Positions 1 through 9,799 are shown, counted from the stretch's first letter. The stretch is DNA of 64,000 bases from Alphaproteobacteria bacterium (GCA_024743215.1 JANSWZ010000002.1:310001-374000), one strand, 5' to 3'. The notes: a model not told the origin generated them from the sequence alone. Numbers and translations: made by a program.

Positions 1-1
1 A

Positions 2-1126
2 CCGCGTGCGCTCCGGACGATTTTTCGTATCCCCGGCATTGGGAACGATACTGTATCTGTCAGCGCTGAAGCCGTTGCTACTTATTCGGCTGTTGTCTGT
101 GATGTAACGCCGATTTTTATCTGCAACCCGTATGAAAGCTACAATGGAAACTGGATGGCAAACGGAATGAGTTTTGCCAAGAACTTCGGTCAGGGAAACC
201 TTTATGGCCGGCAGATAAATCTGAGCTATGGCAAGAATGGTAAAGCAGGCCCCGGGAATTTCGGGTTCCTCAGAGTTAACGGCAATGGTGCAAATGATCT
301 GGCGGAGGCTCTGGCGACTGGATCAGGGTCCTGCCATCGCAAAACCGGACTTGATACCAAGCCAGGGGCAAATGTTGGCCCTGTGACCACCGGTCTCAAT
401 ACACGGTTTGGCTTTTATTCAGGCTCGTTCTCTGCTTCCAATCAATCCTATGCGCCAGACATCAATGTCCGCTCTGGAAATTCACAGGGATATAATGAAA
501 GTCGCGGCCGAAACAGTCGATGCAACCCGGGATGCTCCTCGTATGATCCCGAAAGCAATTGGTCCTATTATGATGCACTCGCGTTTCCAGATGGAGATAG
601 CACCTATTATATCGGCGGCGGAACGATTGCCGCCTCCAGCGATTGGGATATCGAGACCTATTGGGACATCACCCATGGGGATTATTCCTACGCGCCCAAA
701 AAGAAGAAATACAATGCGCCTCCCCTTGCCGTCAGCATACCGAAAAGCTTTCCGGGTCTGCCAGCGGGGACGACTCCATCTCGGTTTGATGTCTACAATT
801 ACGAAATCGACAACGATCTCGTCGGTGATGCAGCGCCAAATGGCGAAACAGGACATTCCCTGTGTGTTGGGCCATCGGTCATACCGCAACCAAAGCGCAG
901 AGAAATATTCATTGCCGTCATCAATTGCAAAGAACACGCAAACGATTTGAAGGGTGCAGGGACAGACATTCCAGCCGAAGCTTTTGCAAAGGCCTTTCTT
1001 ACCAAGCCTGCCATTGGATGGGGCAATTACCGTGAAATCTCGATGGAGATTATTGACGTTGCTGGCTCAGAAGGCATCGGCACAGCGGATACGAATTTCC
1101 GCGAAGAAGCGGAGTTGGTACGATGA
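2..1126 (+). CDS. TadG-like Flp pilus assembly protein, 5' end outside window
   Basis: The reading frame is open from base 2, so this is the C-terminal part (374 residues visible) of a longer protein. The first visible stretch contains CDVTPIFICNPYE, a sequence typical of the large TadG-type proteins of alphaproteobacterial Tad loci, just after the von Willebrand-like region. The rest is Gly/Ser/Asn/Tyr-rich, as expected for a secreted or periplasmic pilus-associated protein. Its stop overlaps the start of the next TadE-like gene (ATGA), so they are co-transcribed. TadG-type proteins are thought to act in pilus assembly at the envelope; the exact role here is inferred from context. An internal ATG at 155 is not the real start. 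Confidence 0.75.
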   Translation, partial: PRALRTIFRIPGIGNDTVSVSAEAVATYSAVVCDVTPIFICNPYESYNGNWMANGMSFAKNFGQGNLYGRQINLSYGKNGKAGPGNFGFLRVNGNGANDLAEALATGSGSCHRKTGLDTKPGANVGPVTTGLNTRFGFYSGSFSASNQSYAPDINVRSGNSQGYNESRGRNSRCNPGCSSYDPESNWSYYDALAFPDGDSTYYIGGGTIAASSDWDIETYWDITHGDYSYAPKKKKYNAPPLAVSIPKSFPGLPAGTTPSRFDVYNYEIDNDLVGDAAPNGETGHSLCVGPSVIPQPKRREIFIAVINCKEHANDLKGAGTDIPAEAFAKAFLTKPAIGWGNYREISMEIIDVAGSEGIGTADTNFREEAELVR

Positions 1127-1584
1127 GACCTACAAATTTTCTGCAAACTCAATTTGCGCGTTTTCGCAGGGAAAACGAGGGCGGAGCCATGGTTGAGGCC
1201 CTTCTGGCCCTGCCGGTCCTGACAATGCTTGCATTCGGCATGCTGGAATTCGGCTCCATGTTCTGGCAGCGCGAACAAATTGAAACCGGTCTGCGCGATG
1301 CAGCCCGCTATATGGCGCGCTGTCGGCACGAGAGCGACACGTGTGAAGCGACGGCCAGAAACCTTGCCTATTACGGGTCCGTGGCTGCGCAACCGCAACC
1401 GCGCGTGCCGAATTGGGTGCCAGCTGAATCGCCAATTACCTTTCAGGAAAGCTCCGGAGAGATACAGACGGTTGTGACAGCAACGACAACACATCAACTG
1501 GTGCATTCACCATTGTTTGGCTTCCTGGGAATTGACGAAATCACAATCACTTCCTGGCATGATCAACGCGTGATCGGGTGGTAG
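1123..1584 (+). CDS. tadE: TadE-family minor pilin (pseudopilin)
   Basis: A 153-residue protein with the TadE signature: a short basic N-terminus, then ENEGGAMVEALLALPVLTML followed by a hydrophobic helix (about residues 23-45) and a conserved Glu after it. This is the prepilin-like cleavage and transmembrane region that TadV-type peptidase processes. The C-terminal part is a small periplasmic domain with two Cys (CRHESDTC). The start ATG overlaps the preceding TGA by four bases, and the next gene begins directly after its stop. TadE and TadF are minor pilins required for Flp pilus biogenesis. Confidence 0.82.
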   Translation: MRPTNFLQTQFARFRRENEGGAMVEALLALPVLTMLAFGMLEFGSMFWQREQIETGLRDAARYMARCRHESDTCEATARNLAYYGSVAAQPQPRVPNWVPAESPITFQESSGEIQTVVTATTTHQLVHSPLFGFLGIDEITITSWHDQRVIGW

Positions 1585-1586
1585 AC

Positions 1587-2162
1587 ATGTTAAATTTGAA
1601 GAAGTTCTGGAAACAGCAAAACGGAAGTGCCCTGACCGAAGGTCTGATGGTTTTTCCAATTATGGTTCTGGCAGTCGCGGCCTGCGTTGAGTTTGGATTT
1701 CTACTTCACCAATGGAATTCCGGGGCCAAGGCCATGCAAATGGGTGTCCGAAAATTGATCGTCACAGAGCCTGTTACATCTGATTTTTACGATGTCTTTC
1801 AGTTCAATGGCAACGAAACCGGTGAGCTTATTAATGCCAGTGCCGGCGTTGCGTCCACATGTGGCGCAGGTACTGGTAATGTCTGCAATGCAACGATCAT
1901 GGAACGTATTGTGGAAGGCAATGGCTCATGGAAGGGCTTGCAGGCCTATTTCCCCGCCCTTGCGATAGAAGATATTCGCGTGACCTACGAGCGCAACGGT
2001 CTTGGCTATGAAGGGCGACCGGATGGCCCGGTGGTCAGTGTCCGCATGGAGTTGATCCGGGGATCCATCAATCTGCCGATCACAAGCACCGTGCTCCATC
2101 TGCTGGATATTGAATTTCCTCCCTTTGCAGTAACCGCCACCTCTGAAGATCTTCGGAGCTAA
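1587..2162 (+). CDS. TadE/TadF-like minor pilin
   Basis: A 191-residue protein with a TadE-type N-terminus: NGSALTEGLMVFPIMVLAVA, i.e. a small polar segment, conserved Glu, and one transmembrane helix, followed by a periplasmic domain of about 150 residues with a Cys pair. I start it at ATG 1587; a GTG at 1578 is in frame but lies inside the end of tadE, and the GGTGG just before the ATG fits a ribosome-binding site. By position after tadE and before tadZ it is the likely TadF equivalent, a second minor pilin. It could equally be a TadE paralogue. Confidence 0.75.
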   Translation: MLNLKKFWKQQNGSALTEGLMVFPIMVLAVAACVEFGFLLHQWNSGAKAMQMGVRKLIVTEPVTSDFYDVFQFNGNETGELINASAGVASTCGAGTGNVCNATIMERIVEGNGSWKGLQAYFPALAIEDIRVTYERNGLGYEGRPDGPVVSVRMELIRGSINLPITSTVLHLLDIEFPPFAVTATSEDLRS

Positions 2163-2207
2163 GCCAATGAACGAGCTTCAATCACCAAGCTCCTTGGGAA
2201 TCTGCAT

Positions 2208-3362
2208 ATGAATGCCGAAGCAACCAAACTCGGTCGCTCGCATGTTCTGATGTTCTCTCAGGACCCGCAAGCCAGCCGGATGATGGAGACTGTCTTTTCA
2301 TCCTTGACCTCCTATCAACTGACCAGTTGCTCATTGGAGGAATTGGGAAACAGCGAAGAGATTGACCCGGAAGCATTTGATATTGCGATATTGGATGTCG
2401 GGGATGGATCGGTACTGGATGATCCCGAATTTCTGAGATCCCGCCAAAGCCTTGGAAAATTGTCGGTTCTGTTCATCTCTGACGAGTTGAATCAACAGCA
2501 TATCAGACAATTGATGAAGCTGGATGGAGCAGACTGGCTGTCCAAACCTCTTGTGCAGCGTGCTTTGACTGACACCGTCAGTTCCATCACACAACGGCAG
2601 AAATCGAACGGCAACAAAGTACATGCTGTCGTGTCATGTGGCGGCGGATCAGGTGGCAGCAGCGTTGCGATCATGATGGCTCATTACATGAGCCGCAAAC
2701 GCAAGCGTTCCCATCCGACAGCTGCCCTTTTCGACCTTGATTTTTCAAAAGCCGATATTGGCGCCTATTTGAATATTGAAAATTCCTACAGGCTTGAAAA
2801 CGTTATCGGGAAATCAGAACGCGTTGATCTGGAATTCATCGATGTTATCAAGAAGGTACATGATTCCGGCTTCTCCCTGTTTTCATTTGAGAGCCCGAAG
2901 CTGACCTATTCGGAAATGGGTCCTGAACTTGTTCTCAAAATGCTGGATCTTGTCAGTTACCGGCATGATCATACGGTCCTTGATCTGTCATCCTACATGA
3001 CACGCTGGCAGTCGACGATCTTGTCTGCCGTTGACACAGTGACGATCGTGTCAGGACCTTCGCTGCCATCGTTGCAGCGGGCCAAACACAGATTCAAGGA
3101 GATTTCGACCCTGCGCAACAGCGAAGCGGGAATTCGTGTGGTGACCAACAGGATCAAAACGGGCTTTTTCGGGTCCCAATTTGGGAAAAAAGAACTGGGA
3201 AAGCTATTCGATCCGTCAATCTTAACCATTTTGCCAGATGAACAGCACATCATGCTGGAAGCCGTGAACAGAGGGATTCTTCCCAGCGAGGTGAATCAAC
3301 GCTCCAATTTCTGTTCAAACGTACAGAATATGTCGGACGCCATTCTTGAAGAGGTCACGTGA
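2208..3362 (+). CDS. cpaE: TadZ/CpaE-like pilus localisation ATPase
   Basis: A 384-residue two-part protein. Residues 10-130 look like an atypical receiver domain (VLMFSQDPQAS..., LDVGDGSVLDDPEF), and the rest is a MinD/ParA-like P-loop domain with a variant nucleotide loop, SCGGGSGGSSVA (about 144-155), and FDLDFSKADIG (about 176-186). This architecture is that of CpaE/TadZ, which positions the Tad secretion machine at the cell pole. The deviant Walker loop lacks the usual GKT Lys-Thr, as in several TadZ proteins. The stop overlaps the ATG of the following gene (TGATG). Confidence 0.82.
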   Translation: MNAEATKLGRSHVLMFSQDPQASRMMETVFSSLTSYQLTSCSLEELGNSEEIDPEAFDIAILDVGDGSVLDDPEFLRSRQSLGKLSVLFISDELNQQHIRQLMKLDGADWLSKPLVQRALTDTVSSITQRQKSNGNKVHAVVSCGGGSGGSSVAIMMAHYMSRKRKRSHPTAALFDLDFSKADIGAYLNIENSYRLENVIGKSERVDLEFIDVIKKVHDSGFSLFSFESPKLTYSEMGPELVLKMLDLVSYRHDHTVLDLSSYMTRWQSTILSAVDTVTIVSGPSLPSLQRAKHRFKEISTLRNSEAGIRVVTNRIKTGFFGSQFGKKELGKLFDPSILTILPDEQHIMLEAVNRGILPSEVNQRSNFCSNVQNMSDAILEEVT

Positions 3363-3946
3363 TGAAATACGCTCCAAAGCTGTTAAAGAGCGTCGCATGT
3401 ATTCTCGCCTGCCTGATTTTGGCTCTTGGATTGTTAAGCCTGCCGCCAAGCCCGGCTGAGGCTGCCTCAAACAAAATTCCGCGTACGCTTGGCCCAACCA
3501 CAAAAGCCCATATGCAGGTTCGCACCGGTGAGGCACCCGGAACGATCATCATTTCCAATGCAGCCAGAACGCTGGATGTGGTGCTGGATGGGAATACTGT
3601 TGCCCGGTATAAAATCGGCATCGGGCGAGAAGGCTTTACCTGGACAGGGACTGCCGTGATTGGCCGCAAGGCAGAATGGCCTTCATGGCATCCGCCTGCC
3701 GAGATGCGGGCAAGACAACCCGGCTTGCCAAAAATGGTCGTTCCAGGTCCGCATAATCCGCTCGGAGCCAGAGCGCTCTATCTGTTTCAGAACGGTAAAG
3801 ACACCCTTTACCGAATCCATGGCACAAATGATGCCAGCTCAGTTGGTGGCGGTGTGACATCTGGATGCTTTCGCCTGACCAATTCTGATGTTCTGGACTT
3901 GTATGCCGCTACCCGGACGGGAACGAAGGTCATTGTGCGCAATTGA
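3362..3946 (+). CDS. L,D-transpeptidase (YkuD family) inside the tad operon
   Basis: A 194-residue exported protein. A signal peptide is evident (basic start, hydrophobic core, cleavage near AEAAS at about 35). The YkuD catalytic block is HGTNDASSVGG...TSGCFRLTN, with His153 and the nucleophile Cys169. L,D-transpeptidases form 3-3 peptidoglycan cross-links or attach proteins to peptidoglycan. Start: ATG 3362 overlaps the cpaE stop as TGATG, with GAGG eight bases upstream; a GTG at 3359 is possible. Its translational coupling to cpaE and its position before cpaF suggest that cell-wall remodelling serves the pilus channel; that link is inferred. Confidence 0.85.
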   Translation: MKYAPKLLKSVACILACLILALGLLSLPPSPAEAASNKIPRTLGPTTKAHMQVRTGEAPGTIIISNAARTLDVVLDGNTVARYKIGIGREGFTWTGTAVIGRKAEWPSWHPPAEMRARQPGLPKMVVPGPHNPLGARALYLFQNGKDTLYRIHGTNDASSVGGGVTSGCFRLTNSDVLDLYAATRTGTKVIVRN

Positions 3947-4005
3947 TTGCAGTTGCTTGCAGTTGATCCTGGTTTTGGCCTGGCGCTGTCGGAGAGGATT
4001 CTAAT

Positions 4006-5460
4006 ATGAACGATACCGTTCTGGGGCGTTTTTTCAGCCCAGCAAAACCGGCAGAAACGCTCAGGAATCCGTTTGATGATGCTCGGGAGCAAGACCCGGA
4101 CAGGTCGTTTGGTTCATCAACAATTTCTGGTCTCGAACCCGACTCGTCTGCACCTATGTCGCCAGACCTGGAGATAGATGAGGATCAGCAGAAGATGGTT
4201 GCAATGCGTGTCGCATTGCATCGCTATCTTCTCGATGAGATCAATCTCAGTGTCCTCGACACAATGTATACGGAAGAGCTTGTTGATGAAATCCGGCCTC
4301 TGGTCAGGGACTTCATCAAAAAGAATCAATTCCCGCTCAGCGCGCCTGAGTTGGATTCGCTCATTCTTGATACGACCAATGAAATGCTGGGCCTTGGCCC
4401 ATTGGAACCGCTTCTGAAAGACGACACGATCGCGGATATTCTGGTCAACAGTCACGAACAGGTCTTTATCGAGCGGTTCGGTCAACTTGAACTGACGGAT
4501 ATCCGCTTCAAGGACGAAGATCATCTGTTGCGCATCGTCAACAAGATCGTCTCGGCGGTTGGGCGCAGGGTCGACGAATCCTCACCCCTGGTTGATGCCC
4601 GCCTTCCCGATGGCTCACGCGTGAATGTGGCCGTCAGGCCGGTCGCCGTTGACGGCCCCATGGTGTCGATCCGTAAATTTTCGCGGCGCCCCTACACACT
4701 GGAGCGGCTGGTCGAGGGCGGATCAATGGCTGACGCGATGCGTGTCTTGCTGTCTGCTGCGGTAAAGGGCCGGAAATCCATTATTATTTCCGGCGGTACC
4801 GGCTCGGGCAAAACGACCATGCTGAACGCGCTGTCTTCGCAGATATCAAATTCAGAGCGGCTGTTGACCATTGAAGATGCTGCCGAATTGCAATTGCAAC
4901 AGATTCATGTGTGCCGACTGGAAACGAAGCCAGCCACGCTTGACGGGCGCAATGAAGTCCGTCAGCGCGAATTGCTGAAAAATGCGCTTCGCATGAGACC
5001 CGACCGCATCATAGTCGGTGAGGTCCGCAGCGAAGAAGCCTTCGATATGCTGCAGGCCATGAATACGGGCCATGAAGGCTCCATGTGTACGGTTCACGCC
5101 AATACGCCACGTGACTCCATTTCCCGTCTTGAGCAAATGATCGGTATGGCCGGAATGCCGATGACAATCAAAAGCGTTCGCCAGCAGATTGCCTCCGCGA
5201 TCGATCTGGTTGTTCAGGTTGAGCGTTTGCACGATGGAACACGCAAGCTGACCTCGATTGCCGAGGTCACTGGCATGGAAAATGATGTGATCCAGATGCA
5301 GGAAATCATGGCTTTCAAGAAACAGGGCCTGGATGACAAGGGCAAGATCAAAGGCATCTACTATGCCACCGGCATTCGGCCGCGTTTCCTGGAACAAATC
5401 GCTGAAATTGGACTATCGGTTCCCGAAGATCTGTTTGATCCAAGCCGGGAGCTGATCTAA
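4006..5460 (+). CDS. cpaF: Tad pilus assembly ATPase TadA/CpaF
   Basis: A 484-residue secretion ATPase of the VirB11/PulE superfamily. Walker A is GGTGSGKT (263-270), followed by the Asp/His boxes ([48 protein letters not shown]). The N-terminal 130 residues form the helical domain typical of CpaF proteins (LRDF...[11 protein letters not shown]). It powers pilin polymerisation at the cytoplasmic face of the inner membrane together with TadB and TadC. A clear AGAGGAT ribosome-binding site precedes ATG 4006. It is followed four bases later by tadB. Confidence 0.93.
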   Translation: MNDTVLGRFFSPAKPAETLRNPFDDAREQDPDRSFGSSTISGLEPDSSAPMSPDLEIDEDQQKMVAMRVALHRYLLDEINLSVLDTMYTEELVDEIRPLVRDFIKKNQFPLSAPELDSLILDTTNEMLGLGPLEPLLKDDTIADILVNSHEQVFIERFGQLELTDIRFKDEDHLLRIVNKIVSAVGRRVDESSPLVDARLPDGSRVNVAVRPVAVDGPMVSIRKFSRRPYTLERLVEGGSMADAMRVLLSAAVKGRKSIIISGGTGSGKTTMLNALSSQISNSERLLTIEDAAELQLQQIHVCRLETKPATLDGRNEVRQRELLKNALRMRPDRIIVGEVRSEEAFDMLQAMNTGHEGSMCTVHANTPRDSISRLEQMIGMAGMPMTIKSVRQQIASAIDLVVQVERLHDGTRKLTSIAEVTGMENDVIQMQEIMAFKKQGLDDKGKIKGIYYATGIRPRFLEQIAEIGLSVPEDLFDPSRELI

Positions 5461-5464
5461 CTCC

Positions 5465-6415
5465 ATGTCGATATATTTCATCTACATCGCTGTATTTATA
5501 TGCGTTCTGGTCGCGACAGACACGCTTTTGCGTACGGTACGCGACCGGTTTCAGCGCCGCAGCTATCTGAACCATCGTCTGAGTCTGATCGAGCAGGACG
5601 CAGATCGCAACGTTGTCTATCGAAACTTGCTGAAAGAACGTGGGATCGATGCTGAGGCGCAGCAATCCGTTACCAATTATCTCAAAAAACTATACATACA
5701 ATCGGGTCTGCGACTGAGCTTCGCCAGGATCGCGACCTATCTGGCTTTCGTGGCGGCATTCAGTTATCTGACGCTGGCCTTCTTCGACTATGGCGGATTG
5801 CTTGGTGCCATAATTTCGATCATCCTCACCGGTGTTGTTGGCTTCCTGTTCCTGTATCGCGCTCAAGCCAAACGGGTCAAGAAGTTCACAGAACAACTCC
5901 CAGAAGCCATCGACATCATGGTCCGAAGTCTGTCCGCCGGACACCCGCTGCCGATATCCATCTCACTGGTCGCCAGAGAGACCAAGGATCCGATTGGCAC
6001 TGAATTTGGAATTCTGACAGATGAGCTAACTTACGGTGTGGATATTGATGTCGGCATCCGTAACATGGGGGCCAGGGTTGGTGCTGAGGAGCTCAATCTT
6101 CTGGCTATTTCCCTCAGTGTCCAAAAGGGTTCCGGCGGGAATCTGGGTGAAATACTGACCAACCTTGCTGATATGATTCGCAAGCGTGTGATGATGAAAT
6201 CGAAGATCAAAGCGATCTCTGCAGAAGGTCGGATGACCGCCTGGTTCATGCTTGGATTTCCGTTCTTTCTCTATGGCATCATACGTTTGCTGAATGCAGA
6301 GTATTTCCTGCCTTTGTGGGAAAGCGGATATGGCACACACTTCCTCGTGGTGTCAGGAATTTTGTTGACTGTCGGTATGCTCGTCATCCGCAAAATCATC
6401 AATTTTGATTATTGA
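5465..6415 (+). CDS. tadB: Tad pilus inner-membrane platform protein TadB
   Basis: A 316-residue protein of the GspF/TadB family. It has an N-terminal transmembrane helix, a central hydrophobic pair (about residues 90-135), a cytoplasmic T2SSF domain with EAIDIMVRSLSAGHPLPISI and GGNLGEILTNLADMIRKR, and two C-terminal helices. It forms the membrane platform on which CpaF acts, as partner of TadC. The start is four bases after the cpaF stop, and its stop overlaps the region of the tadC start. Confidence 0.9.
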   Translation: MSIYFIYIAVFICVLVATDTLLRTVRDRFQRRSYLNHRLSLIEQDADRNVVYRNLLKERGIDAEAQQSVTNYLKKLYIQSGLRLSFARIATYLAFVAAFSYLTLAFFDYGGLLGAIISIILTGVVGFLFLYRAQAKRVKKFTEQLPEAIDIMVRSLSAGHPLPISISLVARETKDPIGTEFGILTDELTYGVDIDVGIRNMGARVGAEELNLLAISLSVQKGSGGNLGEILTNLADMIRKRVMMKSKIKAISAEGRMTAWFMLGFPFFLYGIIRLLNAEYFLPLWESGYGTHFLVVSGILLTVGMLVIRKIINFDY

Positions 6416-6423
6416 GCATCACC

Positions 6424-7368
6424 ATGTCCGAAAATCTGATCCTTCTTGCAACCTTTGTTTCCGTCCTCATTGTCACAGCTGTCCTTTTCAGCTTCTTCAG
6501 CTCTCGCCGTGAAATAAGTGCACGGTTTGATGCCGAAACAGAGGTCGAGGAAAAGAAGGATGATGCAATTGAGATACCTCAGGACATCCGTGGTCTGAGC
6601 ATCAATGAGGCAACGCTTGTAAAAAATTATTATACGGTCGTGCGTGCCGATAAGGACCCGAACTCAATCAACAACCGCTTGATCCGCGCCGGGTATTTTC
6701 ATCCCAGTGCTCCGCGTACCTATCAACTTGTCAGAGTGGCTGCCGCGCTGGCGGCAATCAGCCTCATCATGTTTGGCATACCGCTCTTCGCACCAAACCT
6801 GGAGCAGTCATCACTGATAATGCTTGCGTTGATTTTCGGGGCATTGGTGTTTTTCATTTGTAACATTGTGCTGGAAAAAATTGGCGATTCCCGCGAGACC
6901 GATTACCGGCGTTTGTTTCCCGATTTTATGGACACGCTGATTGTCTGCGTGGATGCCGGCCTAAGTGTTGAGGCAGCGGTTGACCGCGTTTCAAAAGAAT
7001 TTCTTAAATCCAGCAGCAAGAACTTCGGGCTTCATCTGGCCATGATGATGCTGGAAGTGCGAGGCGGCAGGCGTTTGCGGGATGCTTTGTCAAATCTGGC
7101 AGACCGCCTGGGCATTGATGAAGCAAAATCACTTTCGGTCCTGTTCAGGCAGTCTGAGGAATTGGGTGCCAGCGTCACAAAAACCTTACGTGTATTCAGT
7201 CAGGAAATGCGTGAAAAACGTATGATCTCGGCAGAAGAAAAGGCCAATGCTCTGCCACTTAAAATGCTGTTTCCGCTGGCCCTGTTTCTATTCCCGATCA
7301 GTATTCTGATTGTTGCGGTACCAATAATCATGAAGGTTGTGGGTGTATTGCAGAGCCTTGGCACCTGA
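6424..7368 (+). CDS. tadC: Tad pilus inner-membrane platform protein TadC
   Basis: A 314-residue T2SSF-domain protein. It has an N-terminal helix, two central helices, a cytoplasmic domain with MDTLIVCVDAGLSVEAAVDR and ELGASVTKTLRVFSQEMREK, and a C-terminal helix (LPLKMLFPLALFLFPISI). This is the TadC half of the Tad platform. I start it at ATG 6424; a TTG at 6412 overlaps the tadB stop and would add four residues. It is the last gene of the visible operon and meets the next gene tail-to-tail. Confidence 0.88.
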   Translation: MSENLILLATFVSVLIVTAVLFSFFSSRREISARFDAETEVEEKKDDAIEIPQDIRGLSINEATLVKNYYTVVRADKDPNSINNRLIRAGYFHPSAPRTYQLVRVAAALAAISLIMFGIPLFAPNLEQSSLIMLALIFGALVFFICNIVLEKIGDSRETDYRRLFPDFMDTLIVCVDAGLSVEAAVDRVSKEFLKSSSKNFGLHLAMMMLEVRGGRRLRDALSNLADRLGIDEAKSLSVLFRQSEELGASVTKTLRVFSQEMREKRMISAEEKANALPLKMLFPLALFLFPISILIVAVPIIMKVVGVLQSLGT

Positions 7369-7376
7369 CATCGCCC

Positions 7377-8168
7377 CTATTCTGCCGATTGACTTCGCGT
7401 GCGGTTATCCAACCAAACTGCGTAAGCGCCTGCACAGCCAAGCGTCATGAAAATGGATTCACCACCATCTTCGGCAATTATCAATACGCCGTAGATGGCT
7501 TTTGAAACCGTCGTGCCTGCATCCGTATCCTGGAAGTAAGTTGCCGAAGACACCAGATCTATGCCCACACCGCAGACTACAAGGCCCAAAATGACAACCA
7601 GGAAAAACCCGCTTTCGGCAACGATATTTGCAGCTGTGCGCTGCACGCCAAAAATCAGAAGAGCAAGGCCTGTTGTGCCAAGAAGTGCGTAAATCGACAG
7701 TTCACCAATGTGGTGTGCCTCGATACCGCCAATGGAGTGGAAGGGCAAAAACGCAGCAACCCACTCGCCGCCATGTTCATGCAACTGCAACATGTCGTCG
7801 GCCCATAGCAAGGCAAAAATCGCAGCCCAACTCCACCAGATGAGCTGCCCTGTTCGTTTAAATGTAACGAATAAGAACGCGGCGACGAGAGCTAGCTTGG
7901 CGTATCCAAAGAATTCCGGAATGCTGTAATCCGCAGCAAGGCTCCACATTTGCGGGAACTTTGCTGGATTTTCGCTGATGACCTGTTGGAGGCCATAGAA
8001 GACGAACACTCCGATGAACAGAAGGTCTATGACCAAGAGAGCAATAAACAGTCTTACGGCCAGGGATGAGCTTGGAATCAAACCGATCCATGTTTGCAAG
8101 CTCCTGCGTGAAAACAGAGTGCGTCTATAGTCTGACAAGAATTCGGACGATGGTGCTGAATATGACAT
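7377..8168 (-). CDS. Polytopic membrane protein with acidic/His motifs, unknown function
   Basis: A 263-residue protein with about six hydrophobic segments; I do not recognise a named family. Striking polar motifs sit in or next to membrane segments: WADDMLQLHEHGGEW, GGIEAHHIGEL and IAEDGGESIFMTLG. Clusters of Asp, Glu and His spread over helices recall metal-dependent membrane hydrolases, but that is only a resemblance. I start at the ATG at 8168 (MSYSAPSS); an upstream in-frame ATG at 8237 would add a basic 23-residue segment without obvious ribosome-binding site. It is convergent with tadC (eight-base gap) and divergent from the DUF1479 gene. Confidence 0.65.
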   Translation of the reverse strand: MSYSAPSSEFLSDYRRTLFSRRSLQTWIGLIPSSSLAVRLFIALLVIDLLFIGVFVFYGLQQVISENPAKFPQMWSLAADYSIPEFFGYAKLALVAAFLFVTFKRTGQLIWWSWAAIFALLWADDMLQLHEHGGEWVAAFLPFHSIGGIEAHHIGELSIYALLGTTGLALLIFGVQRTAANIVAESGFFLVVILGLVVCGVGIDLVSSATYFQDTDAGTTVSKAIYGVLIIAEDGGESIFMTLGCAGAYAVWLDNRTRSQSAE

Positions 8169-8404
8169 GGTGTAACATTTACGCCATTTCTGGTTGCGCT
8201 TGTTAACTTTTGTGAAACCATAGTTAATTCGGCTCATTTTTCCACAGACGGAATGGGTAAATATTTTTTGTCATAAATTCCGGAATTTGGCTCGGGTCAC
8301 ACGGGCAAGGTGGATCAAATTCACACACCTGTAACGGATTGAAGCTTTGCTAAGAGCGTGCTTCAATCATGGAAAATAAACTGAAGATCCATCGGGAGGC
8401 GTGT

Positions 8405-9634
8405 ATGGACGAAGAGATCAAAGCCTATATCAGGAAAACAAAACAACGGTTGAGGTCGCTGCAGGATGTTACAGCTGCTTTCCAGGATGTACGGGATCAC
8501 ATTTGCCGAGATGTGGATGCGATCAGCAAGCGTGCTGCAGCCGGACAATCCACAATTCCTGAACTGAGCTATGATCATATCCGTGATGGCAAAGTTTCTG
8601 ACACGCTGCGCCAAGAAATTCGCCAAAGTGGAGCCGCTATCGTCCGCGGTGTGTTTCCGCGCCAGCAGGCGGAAGACTGGAACGCGGAACTGGGTGCCTA
8701 TATCGAAGACAATGATTATGTGAACAAGGCCAAGGAAAAGGCAGGGCTGGACAGCTACTTCAGCGCACTGGATGCGGGCTCTCCGCAAATCTTCGGGCTT
8801 TATTGGTCAAAGCCGCAGGTCATGGCGCGGCAAGCTGAAAGCATGGCCCGAACGAAACAGTTTCTCAATCGGCTGTGGGATGTCAGTGGGCCGATGGGAC
8901 AGGAATTCGACCCTGACCAGGATTATGCCTATGCTGATCGAACGCGACGTCGGCGTCCTGGTGATACAACACTTGGCTTGTCTCCACACATGGATTCAGG
9001 CTCATATGAACGATGGGTGGACCCTGCATACCAGCGCATTTACGGGCCAGTTTTTGAGGGCGCCTGGCAGGAATACGACCCCTGGAAAGCAACATTCAGA
9101 ACGCAGACACGCGAATTTTCTTCTCCCTCAGTGTGCTCCATGTTCCGGACTTTTCAAGGTTGGACAGGATTGACAAGTCAAGGTCCCGGCGATGGCACGC
9201 TGAGCCTGATCCCATCAGCCAGAGGCATTGCTTACTTTCTGCTGCGTGCGCTGCAGGATGATGTACCGGACGATGATTTGTGTGGTGCAACGCCAGGTCG
9301 GGCGCTTTCTGCCGATCCCAAATGGCATGCGGACATTCTTGAAGGGCTTGTTTCCATTCCGGTCGTAGAACCCGGTGACACGGTCTGGTGGCATCCCGAC
9401 CTGATCCATTCTGTCGCAAATGCCCATACGGGCACCGATTTTGCCAATGTGATCTATATTGGCGCATCGCCAAAATGTGCAAAAAACGAAGCCTATGCGC
9501 GCAGACAGGCCGACCATTTCATGGCTGGTAAAAGTGCTCCGGATTTTGCCGCTGAGGATTATGAAGTCGATTTCAAGGGACGTGCCACGATTGATGATCT
9601 GACCGAGCTTGGACGACGCCAGATGGGCTTGTGA
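8405..9634 (+). CDS. DUF1479 (YbiU-like) putative Fe(II)/2-oxoglutarate oxygenase
   Basis: A 409-residue protein matching the DUF1479/YbiU family in length and sequence (SGAAIVRGVFPRQQAEDW; YWSKPQVMARQ; LSPHMDSGSYERW). The HMD pair (His195, Asp197) and the distal His335 in HPDLIHSVAN form a plausible two-His-one-carboxylate iron site, consistent with a non-heme oxygenase fold; substrate unknown. ATG 8405 is preceded by GGGAGG at good spacing and is preferred over ATG 8369. It stands alone, with divergent neighbour to the left and the CoA-transferase genes 165 bases to the right. Confidence 0.8.
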   Translation: MDEEIKAYIRKTKQRLRSLQDVTAAFQDVRDHICRDVDAISKRAAAGQSTIPELSYDHIRDGKVSDTLRQEIRQSGAAIVRGVFPRQQAEDWNAELGAYIEDNDYVNKAKEKAGLDSYFSALDAGSPQIFGLYWSKPQVMARQAESMARTKQFLNRLWDVSGPMGQEFDPDQDYAYADRTRRRRPGDTTLGLSPHMDSGSYERWVDPAYQRIYGPVFEGAWQEYDPWKATFRTQTREFSSPSVCSMFRTFQGWTGLTSQGPGDGTLSLIPSARGIAYFLLRALQDDVPDDDLCGATPGRALSADPKWHADILEGLVSIPVVEPGDTVWWHPDLIHSVANAHTGTDFANVIYIGASPKCAKNEAYARRQADHFMAGKSAPDFAAEDYEVDFKGRATIDDLTELGRRQMGL

Positions 9635-9799
9635 TGATTTGGTTTTCATGCGTGCTCAGGTCTGACTCACCGGCTGGTTTTTAAGCTTTTCCTCAATCCG
9701 GAACGAATTCCGTTCAATTGGCTTTGCGAAAGCAGAGCTTCTCGTGTAGCAACACTTCGTATCTCTTGCTGCAATGCGGCATTCAATCGGGAGCAGATA

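Noticed and set aside
4852-5397. Open frame antisense to cpaF
   Set aside because: It lies wholly inside a well-supported gene and has no family features.
9702-9715. CGGAACGAATTCCG palindrome before scoA as a specific operator
   Set aside because: The arms are only five bases, and no adjacent regulator or second copy supports it.
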